This document shows positions 18,317 to 26,295 of a DNA stretch of 64,000 nucleotides, piece after piece (within the stretch, counting starts at the first letter, position 1; each line of letters opens with the position of its first letter). The translations under genes were made by a program, and so were the position numbers. The DNA is from Prevotella sp. E9-3 (lineage in GTDB: Bacteria > Bacteroidota > Bacteroidia > Bacteroidales > Bacteroidaceae). Under the pieces are notes generated by a model. It worked only from the letters and a program-made list of their open reading frames with translations. It was not told where the DNA came from and made no database searches. Location: the NCBI RefSeq assembly GCF_022024015.1, contig NZ_CP091786.1, positions 1 through 64,000 on the forward strand. The letters run 5' to 3'.

Positions 18317-21106
18317 ATGGCAAAGAAAGACGGGCAGCTGACCCCTATGATGCAGCAGTTTTTCGATTTGAAAAAGAAACACCCTGATGCGGTGCTGCTG
18401 TTTCGCTGTGGCGATTTCTATGAGACTTATTGCGACGATGCTATTGTGGCCTCACGTATATTGGGCATTACGCTGACAAAACGCAATAATGGCTATAATA
18501 AAGGCGACGAGATGGCCGGCTTTCCCCATCATGCCCTTGACACTTATCTGCCTAAACTGATCCGTGCCGGAAAGCGCGTGGCTATCTGCGATCAGTTGGA
18601 AGACCCTAAACTGACAAAGAAACTGGTGAAACGCGGTATCACTGAACTGGTGACACCTGGCGTGGCTCTGACCGATAACGTGCTGAATTATAAGGAGAAC
18701 AACTTTTTGGCATCAGTAGATTTCGGTCGTTCTGCCTGTGGCGTGAGCTTTCTCGATATTTCTACCGGTGAGTTTCTGGTGGGAGAGGGTACACCCGATT
18801 ATGTAGAGAAACTGTTGGGCAATTTCCAACCGAAAGAGGTGCTCTACGAGCGTAACCGCCGTCAGGATTTCGAGCGGTTCTTCGGTACTCGCTATATCAC
18901 TTTTCAGCTTGACGACTGGGTATATACTGAGGAAACAGCTCAACAGAAACTACTTCGCCATTTCGGGGTGAAGTCGTTGAAGGGTTTCGGTGTTGCCCAT
19001 ATGCATAGCGGCATCACCGCTGCCGGTGCTATTCTTCAGTATTTGGAGATGACTCAGCACACACAGATAGGCCATATCACGAATCTTGCGAGAATAGAAG
19101 AAGAGAAATACGTCCGACTGGATAAGTTTACCATTCGTTCACTCGAACTGGTACAGCCCATGCAGGAGGACGGGCGCAGTTTGCTCGATGTGGTAGATCG
19201 TACCGTGTCGCCAATGGGATCGCGACTGTTGCGCCGCTGGCTGGTTTTTCCACTGAAAGACCGTCAACCTATTGAACAACGACTGGATGTGGTGGAGAGT
19301 TTCTTCCGCGAACCGGAATTCCGACAGATTATTGACGAACAACTGCAACGGGTAGGCGACTTGGAGCGCATCATCTCTAGGGTGGCAACCGGACGTGTGT
19401 CGCCCCGCGAAGTGGTTCAACTGAAAATTGCCCTTCAGGCCATAGAACCCATTAAAAAGGCTTGCCTGATGTTAGGAAAGAAGTCTGAGAATTCTGATAG
19501 TTCTGAGAATTCTGAAGTTTCTGAGAATTCTGAATATTCTGAGAATTCTGAATATTCTGAGTATTCTGAAAATTTTGAGCTTTCTGATCTTTCTGATAGC
19601 GGCAACCATTTCTCTGGCTATTCGGCCATCCGCCACATTGGTGAGCGCCTGGAACTGTGTGAGGAGATTCGTGAACGGATAGCCCGCGAAGTAAAGCCAG
19701 ATCCTCCTCAACTGGTACAGAAGGGTGGGGTGATCAGCGATGGTGTAAGTGAGGAACTCGACCAGTTGCGACATATTGCCTACTCAGGAAAAGACTACTT
19801 GTTGCAGATTCAGGAGCGTGAAGCTCAACTTACAGGTATTCAGTCGCTGAAGATTGGCTATAACAACGTGTTCGGCTACTACCTCGAGGTGCGAAATACT
19901 TATAAGGATAAGGTGCCGCAGGAATGGGTGCGTAAGCAGACGCTGGCACAGGCCGAGCGTTATATCACTCAGGAACTGAAGGAATACGAAGAAAAGATTC
20001 TCGGTGCCGAAGACCGTATCCTATCGCTCGAAGCCCAGCTGTTTGCTGCCTTGGTGGGCGATATCCAGAAGTTTATCGCAGAGATTCAGGTCGATGCCGT
20101 ACTGCTGGCCCGTCTGGATGTACTCTTAGGCTTTGCCAAAACCGCCGAAGAACACCGTTATGTGCGGCCGGTAGTGGATGATTCTGAAGTGATTGATATC
20201 CGACAAGGCCGCCATCCTGTTATTGAAACCGAACTGCCCGTAGGCGAACAGTATGTGCCGAACGATGTGATGCTCGACAACGAGCGACAGCAGATTATGA
20301 TGATTACCGGACCAAATATGGCTGGTAAATCGGCGCTGTTGCGTCAAACGGCTTTGATAGTACTGTTGGCCCAAGTGGGCTGTTTTGTGCCCGCAGAGGC
20401 CGCGAAAATCGGTTTGGTGGACAAAATCTTTACACGTGTGGGTGCTTCCGATAATATTTCATTAGGTGAATCAACCTTTATGGTAGAGATGACTGAGGCC
20501 TCTAACATCCTGAATAATGTTTCACCGAAGAGTCTTGTGCTATTTGATGAGCTGGGACGCGGCACTTCTACCTATGATGGTATCTCTATTGCCTGGGCAA
20601 TTGTGGAGTACCTGCACGAACAACCGAAAGCGCGGGCTCGCACGCTCTTTGCTACGCACTATCATGAACTGAACGAGATGGAAAAGAATTTCTCTCGTAT
20701 CAAAAACTATAATGTGAGTGTGAAAGAGGTGGAGGGAAAAGTGATTTTTCTGCGCCGACTGGAACGTGGAGGCAGTGAACACTCGTTTGGTATTCACGTG
20801 GCCGAGATAGCTGGTATGCCTCGTAGTATTGTGAAGCGTGCGAATGTCATTCTGAAACAGCTTGAAGCCGACAATGAAGGGGTAGGGAAGGCTGGTAAGC
20901 CAGAACACGGCCCCGAGGCTCGTACGGCCGCCACAATAGGCATTGCTGATAGTCGTGAGGGTATGCAGTTGTCTTTCTTCCAGTTGGACGACCCTGTACT
21001 GTGTCAGATCCGTGACGAAATTTTAGGACTCGACATCAACAACCTCACTCCTGTTGAGGCTTTAAACAAACTGAACGATATCAAAAAAATAGTTTCCGGA
21101 AAGTAA
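18317..21106 (+). CDS. mutS: DNA mismatch repair protein MutS with Ser/Glu/Asn-rich insertion
   Basis: Recognises mismatches and starts repair with MutL. 929 residues. The mismatch-binding Phe-x-Glu lies in CGDFYETY near residue 34. The C-terminal ATPase has Walker [12 protein letters not shown] near 665 and Walker [17 protein letters not shown] near 738. Residues about 389-427 are a repeat-coded insertion (SENSE/SEYSE units) between the lever and clamp regions, where family members carry a short linker. It likely extends a loop without destroying function. The last codons form the first arm of the terminator. Confidence 0.96.
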   Translation: MAKKDGQLTPMMQQFFDLKKKHPDAVLLFRCGDFYETYCDDAIVASRILGITLTKRNNGYNKGDEMAGFPHHALDTYLPKLIRAGKRVAICDQLEDPKLTKKLVKRGITELVTPGVALTDNVLNYKENNFLASVDFGRSACGVSFLDISTGEFLVGEGTPDYVEKLLGNFQPKEVLYERNRRQDFERFFGTRYITFQLDDWVYTEETAQQKLLRHFGVKSLKGFGVAHMHSGITAAGAILQYLEMTQHTQIGHITNLARIEEEKYVRLDKFTIRSLELVQPMQEDGRSLLDVVDRTVSPMGSRLLRRWLVFPLKDRQPIEQRLDVVESFFREPEFRQIIDEQLQRVGDLERIISRVATGRVSPREVVQLKIALQAIEPIKKACLMLGKKSENSDSSENSEVSENSEYSENSEYSEYSENFELSDLSDSGNHFSGYSAIRHIGERLELCEEIRERIAREVKPDPPQLVQKGGVISDGVSEELDQLRHIAYSGKDYLLQIQEREAQLTGIQSLKIGYNNVFGYYLEVRNTYKDKVPQEWVRKQTLAQAERYITQELKEYEEKILGAEDRILSLEAQLFAALVGDIQKFIAEIQVDAVLLARLDVLLGFAKTAEEHRYVRPVVDDSEVIDIRQGRHPVIETELPVGEQYVPNDVMLDNERQQIMMITGPNMAGKSALLRQTALIVLLAQVGCFVPAEAAKIGLVDKIFTRVGASDNISLGESTFMVEMTEASNILNNVSPKSLVLFDELGRGTSTYDGISIAWAIVEYLHEQPKARARTLFATHYHELNEMEKNFSRIKNYNVSVKEVEGKVIFLRRLERGGSEHSFGIHVAEIAGMPRSIVKRANVILKQLEADNEGVGKAGKPEHGPEARTAATIGIADSREGMQLSFFQLDDPVLCQIRDEILGLDINNLTPVEALNKLNDIKKIVSGK
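19481..19600. repeat. TTCTGARTA 9-bp repeat array inside mutS
   Basis: About ten units of the type TTCTGAGAA/TTCTGAATA are translated as Ser-Glu-Asn and Ser-Glu-Tyr triplets. The same unit in reverse orientation fills mnmG (37215-37385), and a short version is in glnN (51355-51400). Confidence 0.9.
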
Positions 21107-21127
21107 TTTTCGGAAACTATTTTTTTA
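21087..21127. terminator. Bidirectional terminator between mutS and the sensor kinase
   Basis: Arms AATAGTTTCCG and CGGAAACTATT, with an A-run before and a T-run after. It overlaps the mutS stop codon and can serve both convergent genes. Confidence 0.85.
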
Positions 21128-21150
21128 GGCGTATAGCTCATTTTTTTATT

Positions 21151-22938
21151 CTACTTCAGTGGGAGTGTAAGGATAAAGCGTGCACCGTGTGTGTAGGTTT
21201 TATCAAGAACAAGGTCACCGCCTAATTTGCGTGCAATTTTCTTGCTGATCACCAGTCCGAGTCCGATGCCAGGTTTGAAGACATCGGCTTTGTTGAAGCC
21301 CTCAAATATCTTGTCCTGCATATCCTTTCTCACACCTATGCCGGTGTCGGTGATGCTCAGGGCCAGATATTTCTCATCGGCCGTCACCTCACAGTGCATG
21401 GTGATAGCGCCTTCCTTAGTGAACTTGATGGCATTCTTGATAAGCTGATCCAGAATGCGGCTCACCCCCTCTTTATTAGTGTTTATTTCAAAGCGGTTCA
21501 GCACCTTCGTGGTGTAGTTCAGTTGAATGGCACCGCTCACATGGTCGCGATGGGCATAGAGTAGGGTGGGGAAGTACTGGTTGCAATACACCGTCTCGGA
21601 TTCTGAATACTCGTTCGACTCGCGGTCGGCTACACGCAGCATCTCGTCCACAATATTGGTGATGGCCTGCACATTGGTCTTGATACGGTTCAGCAGGTCG
21701 GCACGCTCTGTCTCCGAAAGGCTAACGCCAGGGGTGTTCAGCAGTTGGTTGAAACCATTGATGGCATTCAGCGGTGTGCGTATCTCATGACTCACTGAAC
21801 GAACGAATTCTGATTTCATTTTCTCACCCTCTTCAGCCATAGCCAGGGCTGAGTGCAACTGGTTGTTCTTCTCGCTCAGTTGTTCGCGGCTCTTTCGATA
21901 GTGCATGATGGCAAAGATGAGCAGCGCGATGATGATGATTGCCATTGTAAAGGTGACGACAAACATGCGTTCGCGCTCTTTGGCTGCTGCCGACTGTGCA
22001 CGGGCCACGTCGGCCTGGGTATTCAGCTCGTTCAGGTTGTCGAACAGCATGTCTGAATTCAGTGAGTCGATGCACTCTGAGCGCTTGAGAGAGGCCTGAA
22101 GTGCCAGGTCGTCGCGGTTCATCATCTTGGAAATGATGATTCGCATGTCCAGATAGCCTATTTCGTTCAGGTCGGTAGAAGAAAGAGAGTCCAGTTCCTC
22201 TATGGCTTTATCGAATTGGCCTGTAATGGCCAGATTGGCCACTTTCAGTGTCTCCATACCGTAGTTGTCCAGATAGTCTTTATATTCTTCGTGGTGTTTC
22301 AGATAGGCCTTGTAACAACGGTCAAACTCGAGCTTATTGTCAAGTTTGAAGTTGATCATGGTTTCTATGAAATAGTACACCTGACGGTATTCTGGATAGT
22401 TTGCGCTCTCTTGGTAGTATTTCTTATTCCACTCTTTGGCTTCAATAGGGTCGCGAAGCATCATCAGAAATGCCAGGCGCGAATAGATGCCTATTTGGGT
22501 GGAAATATCGTCGGGGAGTGCACTGTTGATGCTGTGTTCATAGTAGTAGCGTGCCATGCGATAATTGCCGCGGCTCTCAAAAATGGTTCCTAAAGCCAGA
22601 TACACCTGACAATAGCCGTCAAAATTCTCAGCTCTCATCTTCTCCAGCATGTTGGCAGCGCGCTTCATGGCTTTTGCCGGAAAATTGTGTTCTGTTTCGT
22701 ATAGACAGATGTTCAGTTGAGTTTTGTAATAGCCAAGTGGCTGGTCTTTTTCCAGATAGTACTCACTTAACTGCTCTCCTGCCTCAAAAAATTCGTCCTT
22801 TACTTCTACCTCATTATATAGGTCGAAGAATCTGTTAGAGAGTCTTTGGAGAACAGAATCCGCTTCCTGAGCCGACATACCAAGAGGTAGAATCAGGCTC
22901 AAAAAAAGTAGCAAAACAATCTTTTTGGTTTTCTGCAT
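21151..22938 (-). CDS. TPR-containing membrane sensor histidine kinase
   Basis: 595 residues. Signal peptide (1-23), then a periplasmic helical repeat region (about 30-320, TPR-like: LALGTIFESRGNYRMARYYYEH). One membrane segment (about 328-346) leads to a cytosolic kinase. The H-box SVSHEIRTPLNAINGF puts the phospho-His near 384. The ATPase has the N-box QLIKNAIKFTKEG near 500 and the G-boxes DTGIGVRKDMQDKIFEGF and GIGLGLVISKKI. No receiver or output domain is fused and no response regulator lies beside it, so the partner is unknown. A -7 element is at 22962-22969. Confidence 0.9.
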   Translation of the reverse strand: MQKTKKIVLLLFLSLILPLGMSAQEADSVLQRLSNRFFDLYNEVEVKDEFFEAGEQLSEYYLEKDQPLGYYKTQLNICLYETEHNFPAKAMKRAANMLEKMRAENFDGYCQVYLALGTIFESRGNYRMARYYYEHSINSALPDDISTQIGIYSRLAFLMMLRDPIEAKEWNKKYYQESANYPEYRQVYYFIETMINFKLDNKLEFDRCYKAYLKHHEEYKDYLDNYGMETLKVANLAITGQFDKAIEELDSLSSTDLNEIGYLDMRIIISKMMNRDDLALQASLKRSECIDSLNSDMLFDNLNELNTQADVARAQSAAAKERERMFVVTFTMAIIIIALLIFAIMHYRKSREQLSEKNNQLHSALAMAEEGEKMKSEFVRSVSHEIRTPLNAINGFNQLLNTPGVSLSETERADLLNRIKTNVQAITNIVDEMLRVADRESNEYSESETVYCNQYFPTLLYAHRDHVSGAIQLNYTTKVLNRFEINTNKEGVSRILDQLIKNAIKFTKEGAITMHCEVTADEKYLALSITDTGIGVRKDMQDKIFEGFNKADVFKPGIGLGLVISKKIARKLGGDLVLDKTYTHGARFILTLPLK

Positions 22939-22961
22939 GATTGGTTGAATCTATTGGAGCG

Positions 22962-22969
22962 CAAATTTA
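22962..22969 (-). promoter_or_regulatory. -7 promoter element for the sensor kinase
   Basis: Reads TAAATTTG on the minus strand, 24 bp from the start codon. Confidence 0.6.
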
Positions 22970-22974
22970 TAAAA

Positions 22975-23009
22975 AAAACGACTGAAATCGATTTTTTTTC
23001 AGTCGTTTT
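22975..23009 (-). terminator. Terminator of lgt
   Basis: A perfect 13-bp inverted repeat, AAAACGACTGAAA/TTTCAGTCGTTTT, followed by a U-run on the minus strand. It lies between the lgt stop and the kinase promoter. Confidence 0.85.
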
Positions 23010-23064
23010 TTATTATGTTTTATAATTTTAGGAAATATCAGTTTTTCGATATTATACCTTATTA

Positions 23065-23910
23065 TTACTGCATCAGTTTCTGCCCTTTTTTCCATCCTTT
23101 TACCATATACCATCCTCCAATGAGTATAAATGGTATTGAAAGCAGTTGACCCATATCGAACATCAGTCCTTCTTCGAATGCTTCCTGCACCTCTTTTGTG
23201 TACTCGATGAAGAAGCGGAACGTGAAGATATAGAACAGGCACAGACCGAAGTAGAAGCCCGTTCCCACAAACTGCTGATGCTTTCTGTAGATAAACCACA
23301 TCAGGGCAAACAGCAGGGCATAGGCAATGGCCTCGTAGAGTTGTCCGGGATGACGTGGAACCATGTCAACGCGTTCAAACACGAAAGCCCAGGGCACATC
23401 GGTAGCACGTCCGATGATTTCGCTATTCATCAGGTTTCCCAAGCGTATAAAGCAGGCTGTTGTTCCTGTGGCTATAGCGATATTGTCCAATACGCGCCAG
23501 AGTCCCACTCCGGTATGTCTCACATAAAGCAACAGGGCAAGGATGAGTCCCAGTGTTCCACCATGTGAGGCAAGTCCCTGATAGCCAGTCATGTGCCATG
23601 AACCGAAGGGGTCTATATGGATAGGCAGGAACATTTCTATCACTCCTTTCCATGAAGTGAGGAAATAGTCGGGCTGATAGAAGATGCAGTGCCCCAGTCG
23701 GGCGCCAATCAGGATGCCAAGGAAACAGTACATAAACAAGGGGTCGAAGAGTTCGTCCTTGATTTTCTGCTCTTTAAACAAGCGCCTCACCACCAGATAG
23801 GCCAGCAACAAGCCTATCAGCCAGCACAGCGAGTACCAGCGGAAGGCCAACGGCCCAATATGGAATGCCTCTAAATCCGGGTTCCAGAGAATGTAACTGA
23901 TGAGATTCAT
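23065..23910 (-). CDS. lgt: Prolipoprotein diacylglyceryl transferase
   Basis: Transfers diacylglycerol from phosphatidylglycerol to the lipobox Cys of prelipoproteins in the inner membrane. 281 residues, about seven membrane segments. The family signature is present: GARLGHCIFYQPDYF, GLASHGGTLG (catalytic His region), GNLMNSEIIGRATDVPWAF and PRHPGQLYEA. The gene is 77 bp downstream of ychF on the same strand and has no clear promoter of its own, so the two are probably co-transcribed. The strong hairpin at 22975-23009 ends the transcript. Confidence 0.95.
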   Translation of the reverse strand: MNLISYILWNPDLEAFHIGPLAFRWYSLCWLIGLLLAYLVVRRLFKEQKIKDELFDPLFMYCFLGILIGARLGHCIFYQPDYFLTSWKGVIEMFLPIHIDPFGSWHMTGYQGLASHGGTLGLILALLLYVRHTGVGLWRVLDNIAIATGTTACFIRLGNLMNSEIIGRATDVPWAFVFERVDMVPRHPGQLYEAIAYALLFALMWFIYRKHQQFVGTGFYFGLCLFYIFTFRFFIEYTKEVQEAFEEGLMFDMGQLLSIPFILIGGWYMVKGWKKGQKLMQ

Positions 23911-23914
23911 TTTT

Positions 23915-23985
23915 CTTCTTTTTTCTAGTTTTTTACTAGTTTCACTAGTTGAACTTGTTCCAACTAGCTTTTCCTGGTTTCCCTA
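23915..23985. repeat. ACTAGT-rich short repeats
   Basis: Imperfect units of CTAGTTTTT and ACTAGTTTC, and the inverted pair AACTTGTTCCAACTAG, fill the ychF-lgt gap. Confidence 0.55.
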
Positions 23986-23987
23986 GC

Positions 23988-25088
23988 CTAAACATTAAAT
24001 CTGAAGTGCATGATGTCGCCGTCTTGTACTACGTAGTCTTTACCTTCCACAGCCAGTTTGCCGGCTTCGCGAACGGCAGATTCTGAGCCGTACTGCAGAT
24101 AGTCGTCGTATTTGATGACCTCGGCACGGATGAAACCTTTCTCAAAGTCGGTGTGGATGACACCGGCACACTGTGGAGCCTTCCATCCTTTCTTGTAGGT
24201 CCAGGCCTTCACTTCCATCTCGCCGGCAGTAATAAAGGTCTCTAAGTTCAGCAGGGCATAGGCCTTCTTGATCAGGCGGTTCACGCCACTCTCTTCCAAG
24301 CCCAGTTCCTCGAGGAACATCTGCTTGTCTTCGTACGATTCCAGTTCGGCGATGTCTTCCTCTGTCTTGGCGGCAATCACCATGGTCTCAGCACCTTCCT
24401 CACGGGCAATCTCTTCGATTTTCTTGGTGAAGGCGTTACCGTTCTTGGCGTCATTCTCACCTACGTTGCATACATAGAGAACGGGCTTGGCAGTGAGCAG
24501 AAACAGGTTGCGGGCGCAGTCCTGCTCTTCCTTGCTCTCAAACTCCACCACACGGGCATTCTTGCCTTGGTCGAGTACCTCTTTATAAGCTTTCAGAACG
24601 GTCACTTCTACCTTGGCGTCCTTGTTGCCGGCAGCGGCAGCCTTCTCAGTCTTTGCCAGTCGGCCTTCGATGGTCTCCAGGTCTTTCAGCTGCAGTTCGG
24701 TATCGATGATTTCCTTATCGCGAACGGGGTCGATAGTGCCGTCAACATGGGTGATATTGTCATCCTCAAAACAGCGCAACACGTGGATGATGGCGTCGGT
24801 CTCACGGATATTTCCCAGGAACTTATTGCCCAGACCTTCACCCTTTGAGGCACCTTTCACCAGTCCTGCAATGTCCACAATTTCGCAAGTGGCAGGAACA
24901 ATACGTCCGGGATGAACAAGCTCGGCCAGTTTGGTCAGTCGCTCATCGGGCACGGTGATAACGCCTACATTTGGTTCAATTGTACAAAAAGGGAAGTTGG
25001 CTGCCTGCGCCTTAGCGCTCGACAGACAGTTAAAGAGCGTGCTCTTGCCCACGTTAGGCAAGCCCACGATACCACATTTTAATGCCAT
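23988..25088 (-). CDS. ychF: Ribosome-associated ATPase YchF
   Basis: Obg-like P-loop protein that prefers ATP and binds the ribosome; linked to stress and redox responses. 366 residues. Walker A GLPNVGKSTLFNCLS (8-22), DIAGLVKGASKGEGLGNKFL near 70-90, a coiled-coil arm with ALxK-type helices, and the C-terminal TGS domain (about 280-366, WTYKKGWKAPQCAGVIHTDFEKGFIRAEV). A -7 element at 25119-25126 lies about 30 bp upstream. lgt follows. Confidence 0.96.
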   Translation of the reverse strand: MALKCGIVGLPNVGKSTLFNCLSSAKAQAANFPFCTIEPNVGVITVPDERLTKLAELVHPGRIVPATCEIVDIAGLVKGASKGEGLGNKFLGNIRETDAIIHVLRCFEDDNITHVDGTIDPVRDKEIIDTELQLKDLETIEGRLAKTEKAAAAGNKDAKVEVTVLKAYKEVLDQGKNARVVEFESKEEQDCARNLFLLTAKPVLYVCNVGENDAKNGNAFTKKIEEIAREEGAETMVIAAKTEEDIAELESYEDKQMFLEELGLEESGVNRLIKKAYALLNLETFITAGEMEVKAWTYKKGWKAPQCAGVIHTDFEKGFIRAEVIKYDDYLQYGSESAVREAGKLAVEGKDYVVQDGDIMHFRFNV

Positions 25089-25118
25089 TTTCTTCTATAA
25101 ACGTTTATAAACTGGGTG

Positions 25119-25126
25119 CAAAGGTA
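25119..25126 (-). promoter_or_regulatory. -7 promoter element for ychF
   Basis: Reads TACCTTTG on the minus strand. Confidence 0.6.
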
Positions 25127-25148
25127 CAAAAAAAATTTGATTGGTTAT

Positions 25149-26243
25149 TTATACTTCGCAGATTTTAGCAGCAATATCGTTGAGTTGCAGGCAGCGTTGG
25201 CGCATGTTCTCTATCTTTTCATTCTGCCAAGGGTAGGGGCTGAGCATGAGCAGGCGACCTTCAGCACAGGCTGAAAGGTAGTGGGGCTGTGGCTTAAAGA
25301 AGGGAGGAAAGCCTTTGAGAAGCAGGACGATAAGGGGGAGCTGGGCCTCCAAGATGGCGGTGGCTATCTGTTTCTCGCCAGGGCTGATGCAGGGAGAGAC
25401 TATGACGGCACCTTGTTGGGCTGCATTTAGGAAGTACTGTTTGCGTTGTTCTATCTCGTTTTGGTAGAGATGGCGCGAGCATTGCACCTGCAATTTTACA
25501 GGCTTTTCAAGAAGGGCTGTATTGCCCATTGCTTCCATCTCGATGCCTGATACAGATAGTTTGCCTAAAGGCTTAAAGTATTGAGGGTGTGCCTGTTTTA
25601 AAAGCAGACGACGGGGATTGTCGTCAAGGTAGTCTAACATTCGTTGTAGTTGGCCTTCCTGCAATAAGATACGGTCGTTGTAGCCCTGTTCCCAAAGGGT
25701 ACCGTGGGATTGAGGCGTATGGGACTGAGGCTTGTGGGACTGAGGCGTGGGAGACTGAGGCGTGGGTGACTGAGGCGGTGCCTCAGTGTACCTGACCGGG
25801 GATGGTTGGGTGGATGGCGACATTGTCGCTGTGATAATTCCCAGTTCTCGTGCTGCCATTCTCGTACCACTCTTGAAGCCATTGATGATAGTGCCAAGGT
25901 GGCGTGGCATGTTTTCTTTGACAAAGAGCACGCCATGAATATGGTCAGGCATAATGCAAAGCTTGATGACAGACACTTCTGGGTAGTGACCATGAATGTC
26001 AAACCAGCAGGCTTGTACCCGTTCTCCTAATGGCGAAAGGATAACGTGTGGTTTGTTATTTCCATTGGTGGCCAAAGGGTCGCCTTTTAATGTGCCGAAT
26101 AATGGCAATCGTCCCTCGGTGGCCATTGTAATCATGTAGATGCCTCGCTGGGTATAGTCGTGTTCATCGCAGCGGCGCTTCATTGAGGGTTTCTTTTCCT
26201 GCTTTTTTGCCCACTCTATACGCCTTTTCTTATTTTCAGTCAT
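25149..26243 (-). CDS. RAYT-type HUH transposase with DprA/SLOG-like C-terminal domain
   Basis: 364 residues from ATG 26243 (MTENKKRR). The longer reading frame to 26342 would overlap polA and run through a palindrome. The N-terminal half is a REP-associated tyrosine transposase: RRCDEHDYTQRGIYMITM, the HUH motif MPDHIHGVL, FKSGTRMAAREL, and LWEQGYNDRILL...LDDNPRR carrying the catalytic-Tyr region. Between these last two lies a repeat-coded insert (TATMSPS, then PQS units). The last about 140 residues (from SVSGIEMEAMGN) look like a DprA/SLOG Rossmann segment (VQCSRHL, VIVSPCISPGEK, ACAEGRLLMLSP). RAYTs cut and join single-stranded REP hairpins; such palindromes lie upstream and inside the gene. 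Confidence 0.85.
   Translation of the reverse strand: MTENKKRRIEWAKKQEKKPSMKRRCDEHDYTQRGIYMITMATEGRLPLFGTLKGDPLATNGNNKPHVILSPLGERVQACWFDIHGHYPEVSVIKLCIMPDHIHGVLFVKENMPRHLGTIINGFKSGTRMAARELGIITATMSPSTQPSPVRYTEAPPQSPTPQSPTPQSHKPQSHTPQSHGTLWEQGYNDRILLQEGQLQRMLDYLDDNPRRLLLKQAHPQYFKPLGKLSVSGIEMEAMGNTALLEKPVKLQVQCSRHLYQNEIEQRKQYFLNAAQQGAVIVSPCISPGEKQIATAILEAQLPLIVLLLKGFPPFFKPQPHYLSACAEGRLLMLSPYPWQNEKIENMRQRCLQLNDIAAKICEV
25697..25829. repeat. 15-bp repeats and GCGAC palindrome inside the RAYT gene
   Basis: Five units of about 15 bp (GACTGAGGCGTGGGA type) encode PQSPT/PQSHT. They are followed by the palindrome GCGACATTGTCGC (25817-25829), which encodes ATMS in frame. Confidence 0.8.
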
Positions 26244-26265
26244 GTGGTTGAATTTTTGAGGGGGG

Positions 26266-26284
26266 ACAGCGACTGTGTCGCTGT
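26266..26284. repeat. GCGAC palindrome upstream of the RAYT gene
   Basis: ACAGCGACTGTGTCGCTGT: a perfect 8-bp stem with a TGT loop, lying between the polA stop and the RAYT start. Its position next to the RAYT gene is that expected of a cognate REP. Confidence 0.8.
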
Positions 26285-26295
26285 TTACCGGACCG

